Assembly (NCBI GenBank): GCA_038380435.1
Contig: JAWZYU010000013.1
Location: 8,817,901 to 8,881,900 of the forward strand
Reading direction: 5' to 3'
DNA length: 64,000 nt
Origin: Ryuthela nishihirai
Taxonomy: Eukaryota > Arthropoda > Arachnida > Araneae > Heptathelidae
Numbering within the stretch: position 1 is the first letter of the stretch; every line of letters starts with the position of its first letter. Below are positions 11,286 to 20,977 of this stretch, piece after piece. The notes under the pieces are model-generated. The model was not told where the DNA came from. It saw nothing but the letters and a program-made list of their open reading frames with translations, and searched no databases. A program made the translations under genes and the position numbers.

Positions 11286-12299
11286 AGTAGGGGGAAAGTG
11301 GGGGTTCTGGAACAGAGGCGGAGCTATGTTAATCCTATGGGCTCTGCCTCCCGTGTGTTTCAAGCTGGAGGCGGAGCACATTGGTCAGAATTCTCGATGT
11401 CTTCTTAAGACTGCAGTCGGACAATGGTGAATAAAATACCTCCCTCCAGTAATGTATTAATCTGAAATTATTCTGTTAAATTGCAGATAATCCATTAGTA
11501 ATTTCCACCGACGTCCATCTTGGTTTCTACCCTCATCCGAATTTTTTCGAAGTCCAGAGCCGCCATTTTGAATCCTGACGTCACACAGGCCGTGTGACTC
11601 ATCTCGTAGTTAACAACTCTCATGGTCTCAGAATTCTCCATCGTAATTATGGAGTCATCTAGTGTTTAACGAACGTACCCATATTAAAAAAAAAAACTCT
11701 TTCCCAGGCGAGCTTTGAACGGGTTATCTTATGGGTCAGAAGCTTAATTTGCATGCTAACGCAACCGGTTACAGCTTGCTACTTACTCGGATTGCTTAGA
11801 TGTGTCTGAAGTGGGGATAAGCGTTCTTTATTAACCAATCTCGGTTGGTTCTATTTCCTTCACGAGTTTTATATTGATGTATTCTCATTAACTTTTTTTT
11901 ATTTTTATTAACGTGTTTTTTTTTTATGACCAGCGTATTTTTATTTTTTTTTCTAATTCGTGATTATCCTCGTAAATCAACCCCACATATATTTCTATAC
12001 TTTAATGTAGTAGTTGTATATTTCCTGTATTTATTCCTTATTAATTAAACATTTATCCATAACTGATACCCCCTTTATTAATATGCAATCTTTTTATTAA
12101 ACACTTATAAAAAGTTCCATCCCCATCGCACGGCTAACCTCGTAATTTCCACCCTCAAAATATTTAAGTCCAACCAAACTTTCGGTGGCAACCCTTCTCA
12201 GAACGGCTGATGCAATCCTCCAAATAATTACAAAGTCCCGTATTCATATAATTCTAAGTCCTGCAACGTGCATTTCGCAACAAACGTTCGGTACCTCAC

Positions 12300-13434
12300 A
12301 CCTACAGAGGACCACGTTTTACTGTCGGATGTTTTTACAAACTTAAAGGTCATACGTATTTAAAACAAATATTATTCCAAACGGATGAATCACACATCTC
12401 TGTATAATAATTCGTATTTTTTAAATATCTACATATTTTAATCTTGCATACTCATGCCAGTGGTCTTATCGATTCATTGCTAGAGGGTGAGTGGAGATTG
12501 AACTCGGATGAACGCTATTTGCTACTGATTAATTATTTCCTTCATTTAACGCAAGAGTTTGAGTAAATAGTCCTTTGAACCAAATGGTGCCACTATCGTT
12601 TTTTTTTTTTATTTCCTCCTGAAAATCATTAACTTTCATACTAAACCATTTCAAAAAAACATCGTAAACAGTTTTTTAACATAGTCCTGTGTAAATTGTG
12701 GGGGGAGTCCTTACTCTTAATAATTATTATCAGCGTATATGGATATACTTTTCCCATTTTGCATCAACAGACGAAGCAATAAGTTTATATCTTTCTCTCA
12801 CATTTTTATTCTCAAGCACCTTTCATAGGAAGACATCACAGTAATCATTGCTTGAAAAAATAACTGTTTTCAAAAAGTCCCATTTATCGAGCCCATATTC
12901 TGCCGGTGGCTGATGTTTTCCCTATCATTCTGCATTTTCACAGAACCACGATTTATTTAGAGTCGTCGGTATCATAAGCATTATTTCAACAATCTGAGAA
13001 CAGTCCTACCATTTACGCAACATAAAATAAACATTTTTTTCAAATTCACTTATTCCCTCTGTATATTTCATTAGGAGTAATTTTTTATCTTCATCACATA
13101 CCCTCCTGCAGACCACGTTTTATTGACGGTTGCCAATAATCTGAGAATTAAATGTAGCAGTAATGAATATATTATACCACAGGTTTTACACTATTTGCTC
13201 TGTATAATAATTATCAGCGTTATTTATTTGGAAATACTTCCCCACTCTGTGAAAACAGTCCACGCAATATATTTTTAACCTCCTCCCAGATTTACCACGT
13301 TTCATAGACAGTAATAAATGTTTTAAGTTCCGAATAGGGCATTACACTCCTTGCTCTGAAGGAGGACTTTTTTTTTTACTGCTTATCTCACTCATCATGA
13401 GGGACCACGTTTCATTGACGGATGACACCACGTA
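12300..13434. repeat. Degenerate repeat field with ACCACGTTT core, left arm
   Basis: A core close to ACCACGTTTYATTGACGG recurs near 12311, 12945 (weaker), 13112, 13294 and 13403. Associated motifs also recur: CTCTGTATAATAATT (12401, 13197), TAATTATTATCAGCG (12722, 13206) and TTGCTCTG. Spacing among the last three cores is about 110-185 bp. The order of motifs is repeated but heavily eroded. No coding frame is seen here or in 11410-12300 apart from a tRNA(Met)-like relic near 11700-11765 on the minus strand. Confidence 0.6.
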
Positions 13435-13660
13435 AGTAGTGTCCTGACAACCTAGCACCCCCCCACTAGTGCTTTCCCCGTATGACGTCACCGACCACGC
13501 CCCCTAAGACGTCACCGGCCACGCCCACTTCCACCCCCTCCCCCATGACTTAATATGACGTAATCATTACGTAACTGGCCACGCCCCCTTATTAATAATT
13601 AATGATTTCCCCCTCCTCCTCAGAGGCGCCATCTGTTGACAGTGAGAAGTACTATTTTCC
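13435..13660. other. Left-only segment at arm breakpoint, CRE and GC-box rich
   Basis: This stretch has no counterpart at the mirrored position on the right arm. It contains TGACGTCA octamers and repeated CCACGCCC blocks (around 13480-13580), then an ACGTAAT-C-ATTACGT inverted repeat and a GGCGCC box near 13625. Reverse complemented, its second half resembles 20895-20977 beside the inner edge of the right arm. No reading frame is seen. Confidence 0.75.
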
Positions 13661-14010
13661 CAAAAAAACCCTATTTTTTATTCTAATTCTTCGACTTTTG
13701 ATTTCCCCCTTTATAAAAAAATTCCCCCCCCCCCCTTATGAAAAAACCCCTGGCGTCATCGGGTGCCTGTGAGGAACACTAATTCCCCAAAAACCCTTAT
13801 TTTAATTCTTTGATTTCCCCTCCTATTAAAAATTACTCCCCCCTGTTAAAAATTTCTTCCTCCTTATTAAAAAAAACCCCTGGTACCATCTGTTGACAAT
13901 GGAGAGTACTATTTTCGGAAAAACCTCCTTATTTTAACTCTAATTCCCGATTTTTCTTTATTTTCCCCCAATGGTTGACCTATATTTTAAGCCCTCCTGC
14001 AGACCCCCCA
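13625..14010. repeat. Three-copy tandem repeat, 127-130-bp period
   Basis: Units start at GGCGCCATC (13625), GGCGTCATC (13752) and GGTACCATC (13882). Each is followed by a TGTTGACA-like segment, AGTACT or AACACT, then C-rich and T-rich blocks ending in AAACCCCTGG. The first unit straddles the arm breakpoint and is disrupted on the right arm. Confidence 0.65.
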
Positions 14011-14865
14011 GTTGACCTTCTAAGCCCTACCTGTAGTTTAAGCCCTCGGATCGGCTGATGCAAGACTAGGAATAATTGCATAGAAAGGGATGATACAATT
14101 GTAACATCTCACAGAAAATCGGGTCCCTAGTAATTAAACACTTACCAAAATTCTCTTCCCTTAAAAATTTAACAGGATGCATCCAATGCGTATTTTTAGT
14201 ACATCTCCTCTATTCACCTGAAATTTTACAAATCCGTTCAACTCTTTTTGACTGTCTAATGCAGATCTCAAATTGTAAATCAACTCACAGAGTTGTATTT
14301 ATTCCTTAGTAATTAAAACTCTTTGCTATTCATTTAGCCAGGACGACTAAACGATTCCTTTATAATTAAAATTCCCTGCTATTAAACTCCCTAGTAATTA
14401 AACACTCATCAAAATTCCCTTACCTTTATTTAAAAAACCACCGTACTGTTGAATCAGTTTTCTGTAGATGCGTTTTATCGAAAAAAAAAAAACTTCTTCT
14501 CGGCAACGAGAGTCGAACGTGTTACCCCAGCTTCATTCTGTCAACTCCTTAAGTCGTACGTGGCACAATCGGAGGAACGTGGAGTTTCATCATGCCCATA
14601 CGTGTCCTCTTACCAGTCAGGTAGCATGATGCAATCGCCCCGGGAGGTTGAGTGTCCAGCGCTCAGTGTGATTACTCATACGTTGTTGTTCTCTAAGGGT
14701 AGGTGACGTCACAACCAGGGGAAAGTAATGTGGAGTGACCAGCGAGTGACACGTATCAGAAGGCTGAGCACTGTTTACATATACAGGGATTTGTTAAGAC
14801 ATGAACATTCTACTCAGTGTTCTGTCTGTCTCTCGAGTTGTCATAGTTTGAAAGTCTCTGGTAGA

Positions 14866-15192
14866 ATGTCGAGAACGCGTCAATCGTTTTTTGTGACTGC
14901 ACGATGCATATTGGCGTCTGTAGGTATTCCTTCATATCAGAAGGATATAACCTACCAGGAATGCTTGCAGACATTAATGAATGTTATAACCGACAAAATC
15001 CTGCATATGCTCAGTACGATGGAAGGTGAGGCGGTCATAGAAACGTACGACATTGCCCATGAGTTTCTATGCCGTGTGTGTTTTGCAGAAGTAGAAGCGT
15101 TAAACCATGTCAAAAGGATGGACTACCTATCGGTTGTCGAGGATGCCATAACCTCGATAGAGATTGCGGGCATTGTGGAGGTTGTAGAATAA
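14866..15192 (+). CDS. Histone-fold-like small protein (candidate), left copy
   Basis: Intronless frame of 108 codons from the second in-frame ATG (14866). The upstream ATG at 14728 would add a poorly structured Cys-rich leader and is less likely. Residues 10-75 show the helix-loop-long helix-loop-helix pattern of a histone fold: a short helix with ARCILASVGI, a long helix with YQECLQTLMNVITDKI, then EAVIETYDIAHEFL where histones have the last strand and helix. The order resembles H2B. The remaining 30 residues are acidic. A CRE (TGACGTCA) lies at about 14704 and a weak TATA-like TACATATA near 14777. The assignment rests on pattern and length only; another small helical DNA-binding protein is possible. 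If real, it would bind DNA as a dimer in the nucleus. The other arm encodes a copy with four substitutions and no breaks. Confidence 0.45.
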   Translation: MSRTRQSFFVTARCILASVGIPSYQKDITYQECLQTLMNVITDKILHMLSTMEGEAVIETYDIAHEFLCRVCFAEVEALNHVKRMDYLSVVEDAITSIEIAGIVEVVE

Positions 15193-15479
15193 TTAAAAAC
15201 AACAACAACAAAAGGTTCTTTTCAGAACCACTTCATTTGTGTAGAAAGGATTATCGATCGTACAATTTCTGTTCACAACTCTTCTCTATCTATACATTTT
15301 TCTTCTCTATCACCCCCGTTAACAGAGTAAATTTTATAGGGATGTTTAACCTTCAGTATAATTTTACACAGTGTGTTAGGATTAACAACTCTTATAGCAT
15401 AGTTATTGCGGGTAGGCTCCCTCTCCACTTTTAAAATTTAGATCTTACACCGACAGTCTTTTCATATACGTATTTTTAT

Positions 15480-17045
15480 AACCATTTTAAAACCAACACT
15501 TATTTCTTTTATCCCTAGCGATTACTGGTTGTTGCATTTTTTACTAGAAGAAACCCTACCCCTGCAGTAACAGCCCCCGCAGAAAATAAAAAATGCTATC
15601 GGGCGAAAAATTAATAAAATCTGATTTTATTCGTCGTGACGAAAAATATTGATGGGGTAATAGGTTCGACTTAAAAGACTTCATGTTCGGATCCTCACCA
15701 CGGACAACCTCTCGCTGATGGACGGTTAAACCCTACGAAATTATTCCAAACGGGGAATCACAAGGTTTTTATTGACGAATGAATCTTGGACCTGTACTGT
15801 TTCCGTACATCGTGAAAACCCACTCACAGCCTTGATCCGTGTTCCCAATTTCCTTTATTAAGTCACTTCAAAAAAACATTGTGATTGCAAAAGTATGACT
15901 AACTGTTTTATTACGCCACGTTTTAAAAATACTTATTACTGTTGTAATCCGCGGTACGGGAGAGTAACACTGTTCGAAGAAAAATCAGGTAAAACAGTTT
16001 TTAAAAAAATCGTTTCCTCCGTCGTTTGCGTATGTCTCATCACGCTGGTGAAACCGGGTGAAAAAATATTTTTTTTTGTACGAGGTAGAATGTTAAAAGT
16101 ACGTCGCGTCAAAAAACTTTAGTTCCATCAGGAATGCACATTAATGGAGTAGGGAGGTCGTAGTTTAATACTTCAGCTATAAAAAAAATAATACAATATC
16201 TCACGCACCCCTCTCAACTTGTCTACGCTAATCCGCTGAAATTTTATTTGCAACGGGACTGATACTTCGAATCCGCTATATGCTCCGCCTAGTGCTCCCA
16301 CCCTCGTTTCCACACACACTCACTCCCATGTGATCTGAACGGACACTGCAGGCTGGTGACGTACAAAGGTCACAGGGGCTGCAGTGGAATGCATGGCTCC
16401 TGCTGAATGCTACGCTATCAGAAATCCATGTGGCTGTCGCGTTCTCCAAGCACTCAGAATATTACTATACGTATAACTGATGTAAAGTCAGTTTTAATCA
16501 ATACTTATTTCTTTCAACTCTGCGACTATTGGCTGGCATATTTTTACTAGAAGAATGGCTACCTTACAGTAGCAGCTCCGCAGAAAATAAAAAATCTGAT
16601 TTTATTCCTCGTGATGAAAAATATTGAAGGTAATAGGGTTTACCTAGAAGATCCGTGTTCGGATCCTCACTCCGGATGGCTTTTAACAAAAGTCCTACGA
16701 AATTAAAAAACTCCCCTGTTATGCGACATTGTTTAAAAATACTTATTATAGCTGTATCACCAGTACATGATGCAAACTCTTTCCGAGGAAGTAACGCTAT
16801 TCGATGCATCCCCCAGTTACATGCTTTTACAGGGTAAAGCCTGTGTGGCAGAATGTTAAAAGTAGAATTCATACGTTTCCGTAAAACTTAAGTTCCAACA
16901 TGCGTTAAAGGAGTATGGTTCGACTCACTTTGAGAGGAGCAGTCGCTCGGACCAAAGCCTGATGGGTCTCCTGCCGAATTCTACACTTTATCAGAACACC
17001 GTGTCGGGTGCCTTCTAGAAAAGGGAACAATTTTTAATGTCATAA
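15480..17045. repeat. Two diverged direct repeat blocks, left inner arm
   Basis: Block A (about 15480-16450) and block B (about 16490-17045) share at least four colinear segments: ACTAGAAGAA with GCAGAAAATAAAAAAT; TGTTCGGATCCTCAC; TTTAAAAATACTTATTA; GAATGTTAAAAGTA with AGTTCCA; and a CTCCTGC-GAAT-CTAC segment. B is a shortened copy. A 102-codon minus-strand frame in B (16564-16872) is open on both arms with one substitution. Its counterpart in A has frame-shifting indels, so coding is doubtful. Confidence 0.7.
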
Positions 17046-19129
17046 GAAATGTGTGGCGTATAATTCCATGGAAAAAATACGAAACCTTTAGTATTAACAT
17101 CCTCACTTCAAATTTTCATATGACATTCTGGGGTTGAGTTTCAACCTTTTTATTTTTTCCAACCGCGATAATGCACAGTTTTCTGCGGAACGCGAGCGAC
17201 TTCGACTCCAAGGACGACCCGCACTAAACGATACGACCGTGCACTAGAAAACCGTGAACGGACTTGTGTGAAACGTAATGTACAGAGCTTGACAACAGTA
17301 ATATAGACTGGGATCCTCGCTCACTATACTATCATAACCCTCGAGAAATTATCAAATATGAATAGACCTCTGTAAAGTTCCGACCCCACAATCTTCTGAG
17401 TTCATTCCCCGGTCGATGCTGTCAGGATCACAAGTGATGTTTTACACATTCAACGACTTTTTCTGACATTCGCTAATCAAAGTGTCTATCTACACATCAG
17501 ACTTGTCATTACATCGAAAAACTACCTGTCCATAGGCTGAGTAAGCATTTAGAATGAATGATTGAGTCTGCTTCACGATACAGATTCGTAAAACGCTCAT
17601 TAATTATTTTGTGAGAGAAAGCATGCATAAAGTTCAAACACTAATACATCTTCCCTTTCTAATAAACCATACGATCAAAGTAGATAAATTGCAAGCATCA
17701 TCGGATCTGATTCCATATATCTGCTTACGACGAAAATCTCACAATTGCCTATTCAGTACTTTAACCCCCCCCCCCCCGATACAGTATGTGACTAGGTCGT
17801 TTAACTAAATTACGTGCATAAACGAAAATGTAAAGGGATATCTGTAAATTCGCACAACGGGATAGGTGAATATTTTCACAATTCTTTTGAAGGCAGAATA
17901 ACTGTGACGAGAGAGAAAGTATAAAAATGCAGTGTGATGGCTGTAAAAACAGCAGATTACAGCGCAAATACTGTAAGATAGAAAAAACGACTATTAACAA
18001 GTGTCATATAAGGAGCGACCGATAAAAGTCACACCGTAGCGGAAGGAGTAATACAGGAAAAATCATAAAATATTAACCCCCCCCCTCCCCCACGCTAGTA
18101 AATCACGGTCCATTGCGTACACACGGATGAATATCACAAAAATACTTTGCATATAGTAAAGGACCACCGAAGTTTGGAAATTTAAAATCTGAAAACTCAC
18201 TGTTTATAGTATTTCCGTGAAAAGTCACCCCCCAGAATCGAGATCTAGCTCTGTCGCCAGTTATTCCAGCGTACTATCTCTTTTCAGCACGTTTGAATAA
18301 GTGCATGTGAAGGTGGCTAGCTGCAGACACAAGCTTTTCGACAAAAGATTGGATGTTTCACTACAATCTAACACGGAGATGTCTGTTTAGTTATTTTTTC
18401 CTCCTATTTCTACACTAGTGTGGAAGTCTTAGAACAAGTGGTTCGAGTTAGCGCACGTTTTTGATATTATCTTGTTTGGCAATCTGAAAGAACACTGTCT
18501 GTGGAACATTACCCCCCTCCAAGCTAGTACTAATTACTTCACGATTCTGAGGGACGAAGGCTGTAATCGTTGGCAGATATTTTTCAGAAATATGTAATCA
18601 ACCATAGTGTTCGGATATTTGATCCATAGTAAGACATGAACGTTGTTTACCTGCCATTAGCGACCCCTTCTACGGATCGTATGAGAGGTAATTGTTACGA
18701 CAATTAGCTACGTGAAGTCGTGTTTATTTTTAAAAACAAAGACACACTAATTACCGACTACCTTGAGAACGATATATTAACCTGCTAAAGTTTGATTTTA
18801 ACGATCAGATAATGTATATATCATCACTTTTTTAGTTCATAATAATATTCCAACTTTTAAAGGAAATATTGTCTCGTTATAAGCGATTACATACAAAGAG
18901 ATACACACTCTATACTTTAAATCTATAGAGACAACGATCACTATCCATGGAACACATGTGTGAAATATCACCACATTTTTGTCTTTAACGTACGGTTGAA
19001 TCGTTCTACGATGCTAGCTTTGGTTTCCCATCCCTTTCTTTTACACCCACCCGATATAAAACATTCGACCCAACATAGCTTGCTAGCTGTGCGAGGTCTT
19101 GATACATAGAACAATATTAACACTTCTAA
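17046..19129. other. Inner arm remainder, no recognised gene
   Basis: Contains a run of 13 C (17765-17777) and a C-rich GGGG-complement tract near 18078. The only frames over 60 codons (17611-17808 plus, 17761-18000 minus) overlap each other and run into the homopolymer. No RNA gene or known element is seen. Confidence 0.5.
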
Positions 19130-19199
19130 GGCTGACCTTAAAATCCCCGTTAACTATACAAAAGAAATCACATTGACAAAAATATCAGAGACATTCATA

Positions 19200-19205
19200 T
19201 TTATT
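19200..19205 (-). terminator. Poly(A) signal of the PC4-domain gene
   Basis: AATAAA on the minus strand, about 23 bases past the stop codon at 19228. Its position supports the downstream frame as the true C-terminus of the gene. Confidence 0.6.
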
Positions 19206-19227
19206 TACATTAAGGTCACATTAATAT

Positions 19228-20132
19228 TTAGTTCGTACATACCAGTTCACCGTGCACCTCTTTTAGTACTGTTGCAAAGTTCAATTTAGACATAAATGTG
19301 ATATTAGCAGGACGATTTAGTTCAATGCATGATTCTTCCACAAAACGTTCGGCAATATCGGTTAAATTAACGTTTCTTACCACTTCTGTGAAATAATCAT
19401 AAGCTGATTCAGCGTTTATGGTGAGGCGCGAATGGCGAAGTTGACTCGGATGATCCACTTCACACCCGAAACTGCTGTCTTACGTAGCAGCGTAAACAGT
19501 TCTTTTGGGAGAACTGTTTTCAAAGTCCGCTTTAAACAGTCCATAAGCTTTACGAAATCACTGCTGTCTTGTTCAAGGGGTCGATCGTTAGATGGTGGGC
19601 TTCGAGGAAGATTTGCCGCTAATTCTACCTTCCGCACTGCATTCCAAAATTTACCGTTTTCAAACTTCAGAGCCATCAAACTGTAGGTGATTGGATCGCA
19701 TAAATCTGTCAACCGCTGCCACTGTTCGACGCTGAGCCGAACCGATGACGAAAATACAAGTCCTCCGTCACGGGGAATGCTTTTTTTAATGACCACGCCG
19801 TGTCCACCTTTGAGCACGACGAGGCAAACCATAGCGTCCAGTTCATACTCGCCGTATTCGACATCTTCGAACGCTTCGACGATTGTAGACGCATACGAAA
19901 CCAGTCCATGCCACTGCTCTTCAGACAGCATCACACCGTCCTTTGTAGGATATAGTTTTAACGAGTCATCACTCTGGAACACACGTATGTGCACTTTAGG
20001 ATATGACCGATATTCACAAACGCTCGCAAACAAATCCGATCCCAGTTGAAACATATGGCTATCATCATCTCTAACAGCAAGTGGCTTCGCAGGAAGATCA
20101 CCATCGGTCAGGGAACGTTTAGTACAAGCCAT
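19228..20132 (-). CDS. Tandem PC4 (p15 coactivator)-domain protein, frameshifted
   Basis: The main frame runs from ATG 20132 to a stop at 19416 (238 codons). A second frame, shifted by one, overlaps it at 19458 and ends at 19228. Residues about 28-80 match the PC4 domain: an MFQLG start, a beta strand (KVHIRVF), a KxGVxLSEEQW segment with the conserved Gln-Trp, and a helix. A second PC4-like unit follows at about residues 100-155 (GVVIKKS, RLSVEQWQRL). PC4 proteins bind single-stranded or melted DNA as dimers and act in transcription; two domains in one chain is atypical of the short metazoan PC4. The single exon has its own CCAAT box, TATA box and poly(A) signal. The frame break near 19420-19455 may be mutation, sequence error or a programmed shift. 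It sits alone in the palindrome spacer and is the only gene here present once. Nuclear location is inferred. Confidence 0.8.
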
Positions 20133-20181
20133 AGCAAGTCGATACTGGAAAAAATAATGCCTTACTGCCCGTCGAAGGGTA

Positions 20182-20231
20182 ATACTTATACCTTAAACCT
20201 CTGACGTGTCCCTGTAACTCCATCCCATTGG
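20182..20231 (-). promoter_or_regulatory. Core promoter of the PC4-domain gene
   Basis: On the minus strand an inverted CCAAT box (ATTGG on the plus strand, 20227-20231) precedes GGTATAAGTA (20182-20192), a TATA box about 50 bases upstream of the ATG at 20132. The compact spacing, with no room for an intron, suits a self-contained viral- or element-type transcription unit. Confidence 0.6.
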
Positions 20232-20424
20232 TCGAGATCTGGTATATTTGCCATCTCTTAGTAAACATAATGACGTCTACAAATATTTACGAGCCTGTAT
20301 AGACGTGCTTTCGAAATATGCATGTGGTGCTCCTTTAAAACGGAAATCGTGGGAGCTTTTGATCACAAAAACCTTTCAGAATACCTCTGAAATTACAAAC
20401 AGATAAGGGGGGTTGAATTCACTA

Positions 20425-20805
20425 ACAGAGTAATAATAATAATAATAATAATCTTTATTCATATTCATGTTAGTTATACAAAATTTTAAACAAATGACCC
20501 GCAAAGCATTTGCTTATCTGCAGGAGAGAAGAATAATAACGTTACATGAAAATACATAAGATATAGTTTAAAACAATGTCATCAAATTATATGAATTTCA
20601 GTGGAAGCTCCATTGTGGTGGTTGAAATTTTTATTTAAAATTTAGTGCCTAGAAGAAAATTTTTTGTCTTATTTTTGATTTCTTTAAAATTGTTTAATAA
20701 AATAATTTCCCTTGGCAGTTGATTGAACACGTAAGGTATTGTGTATGCCCTTGTACATTTCCCGTAATTGTTTAATATTTTTGGAAGTATATTTCAAAAG
20801 TATAT
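20425..20805 (-). mobile_element. 3' end of a CR1/L2-like non-LTR retrotransposon
   Basis: On the minus strand the tail of an ORF2 reads TRAYTIPYVFNQLPREI, NNFKEIKNKTKNFLL then a stop (about 20800-20640). This is the C-terminal signature of many CR1/L2-type reverse transcriptase proteins. After a 3' UTR it ends in AATAAAGATTATTATTATT (20432-20455), the microsatellite tail of this group. The element is truncated at its 5' side by the extra arm fragment. Confidence 0.65.
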
Positions 20806-20824
20806 TAAAAACACATTCATAATG

Positions 20825-20977
20825 AAACCAAAGCTAGCATCATAGAACGATTCAACCGTACGTTAAAAACAAAAACGTGGTGATATTTCACAGGTGTGTT
20901 ACATGGAGGCGCCACTGAGGGGGAAAGGGGGTGTTTTAATAAGGGGAGTGGCCTGTTACGTAATGATTACGTAATGA
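20825..20977. repeat. Extra copy of inner-arm sequence plus TTACGTAAT module
   Basis: 20825-20905 repeats 21081-21165 in direct orientation with several mismatches (AACCAAAGCTAGCATC, CGATTCAACCGTACGTTAAA, GTGGTGATATTTCACA). The following 20906-20977 resembles the reverse complement of the left-only segment near 13545-13640, and includes a perfect TTACGTAAT-G-ATTACGTAA palindrome at 20956-20974. Confidence 0.75.

Larger units (their letters stand above)
1..13434. repeat. Outer left arm of giant inverted repeat
   Basis: The sequence from the first base onward is the reverse complement of 27631-41067. Paired coordinates sum to 41065-41068 along the whole arm, so only about 3 bp of net indel has accumulated over 13.4 kb. 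Long reading frames on the two arms translate identically or with one substitution, and most other differences are homopolymer lengths. The arm continues past the left edge of the window. It contains a Jockey-like element, LTR-like repeats, short satellites and the first part of a degenerate repeat field, each described separately. Confidence 0.95.
13661..19129. repeat. Inner left arm of giant inverted repeat
   Basis: Mirrors 20978-26464, with paired sums drifting from about 40133 to 40107. Unlike the outer arm, substitutions are frequent: about 6 in 125 bp near 18440 and four amino-acid changes over about 108 codons of the 14866-15192 gene. The last matching bases are the CACTTCTAA at 19121-19129. 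The arm holds the histone-fold candidate, two direct repeat blocks and a poly-C tract. Confidence 0.9.
19130..20977. other. Unique spacer of the inverted repeat
   Basis: A sequence of 1848 bp separates the arms. It carries the PC4-domain gene on the minus strand, its promoter, the 3' end of a non-LTR retrotransposon, an extra 80-bp copy of inner-arm sequence (20825-20905) and a palindromic TTACGTAAT module at the right edge. Confidence 0.9.

Noticed and set aside
11700..11765. tRNA(Met) gene on the minus strand
   Set aside because: CAT sits in a suitable loop and a B-box-like GTTCAAAGC is present, but the T and acceptor stems do not pair. At best a SINE head relic.
15069..15434. Cys-rich 121-codon frame (CRSRSVKPCQKDG, then CRGCH and CGHCGGC stretches)
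   Set aside because: It overlaps the histone-fold candidate in another frame. The Cys pattern comes from the tgt/tgc content of that gene, and the frame then runs into simple AAC repeats.
15640..15720. tRNA-like sequence with GTTCGGATCC
   Set aside because: The presumed T-stem halves are not complementary, and the same core recurs in the second repeat block without any cloverleaf.
16564..16872. 102-codon frame conserved in both arms
   Set aside because: The related sequence in the neighbouring repeat block has frame-breaking indels, so conservation looks like that of a DNA repeat rather than a protein.
17761..18000. 79-codon hydrophobic frame and its 86-codon mirror at 22107-22367
   Set aside because: The end of the frame is the G homopolymer, whose length differs between arms, and it overlaps another frame on the opposite strand.
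19687..20049. 120-codon plus-strand frame opposite the PC4-domain gene
   Set aside because: It is the antisense shadow of a well-supported gene and has no promoter or domain.
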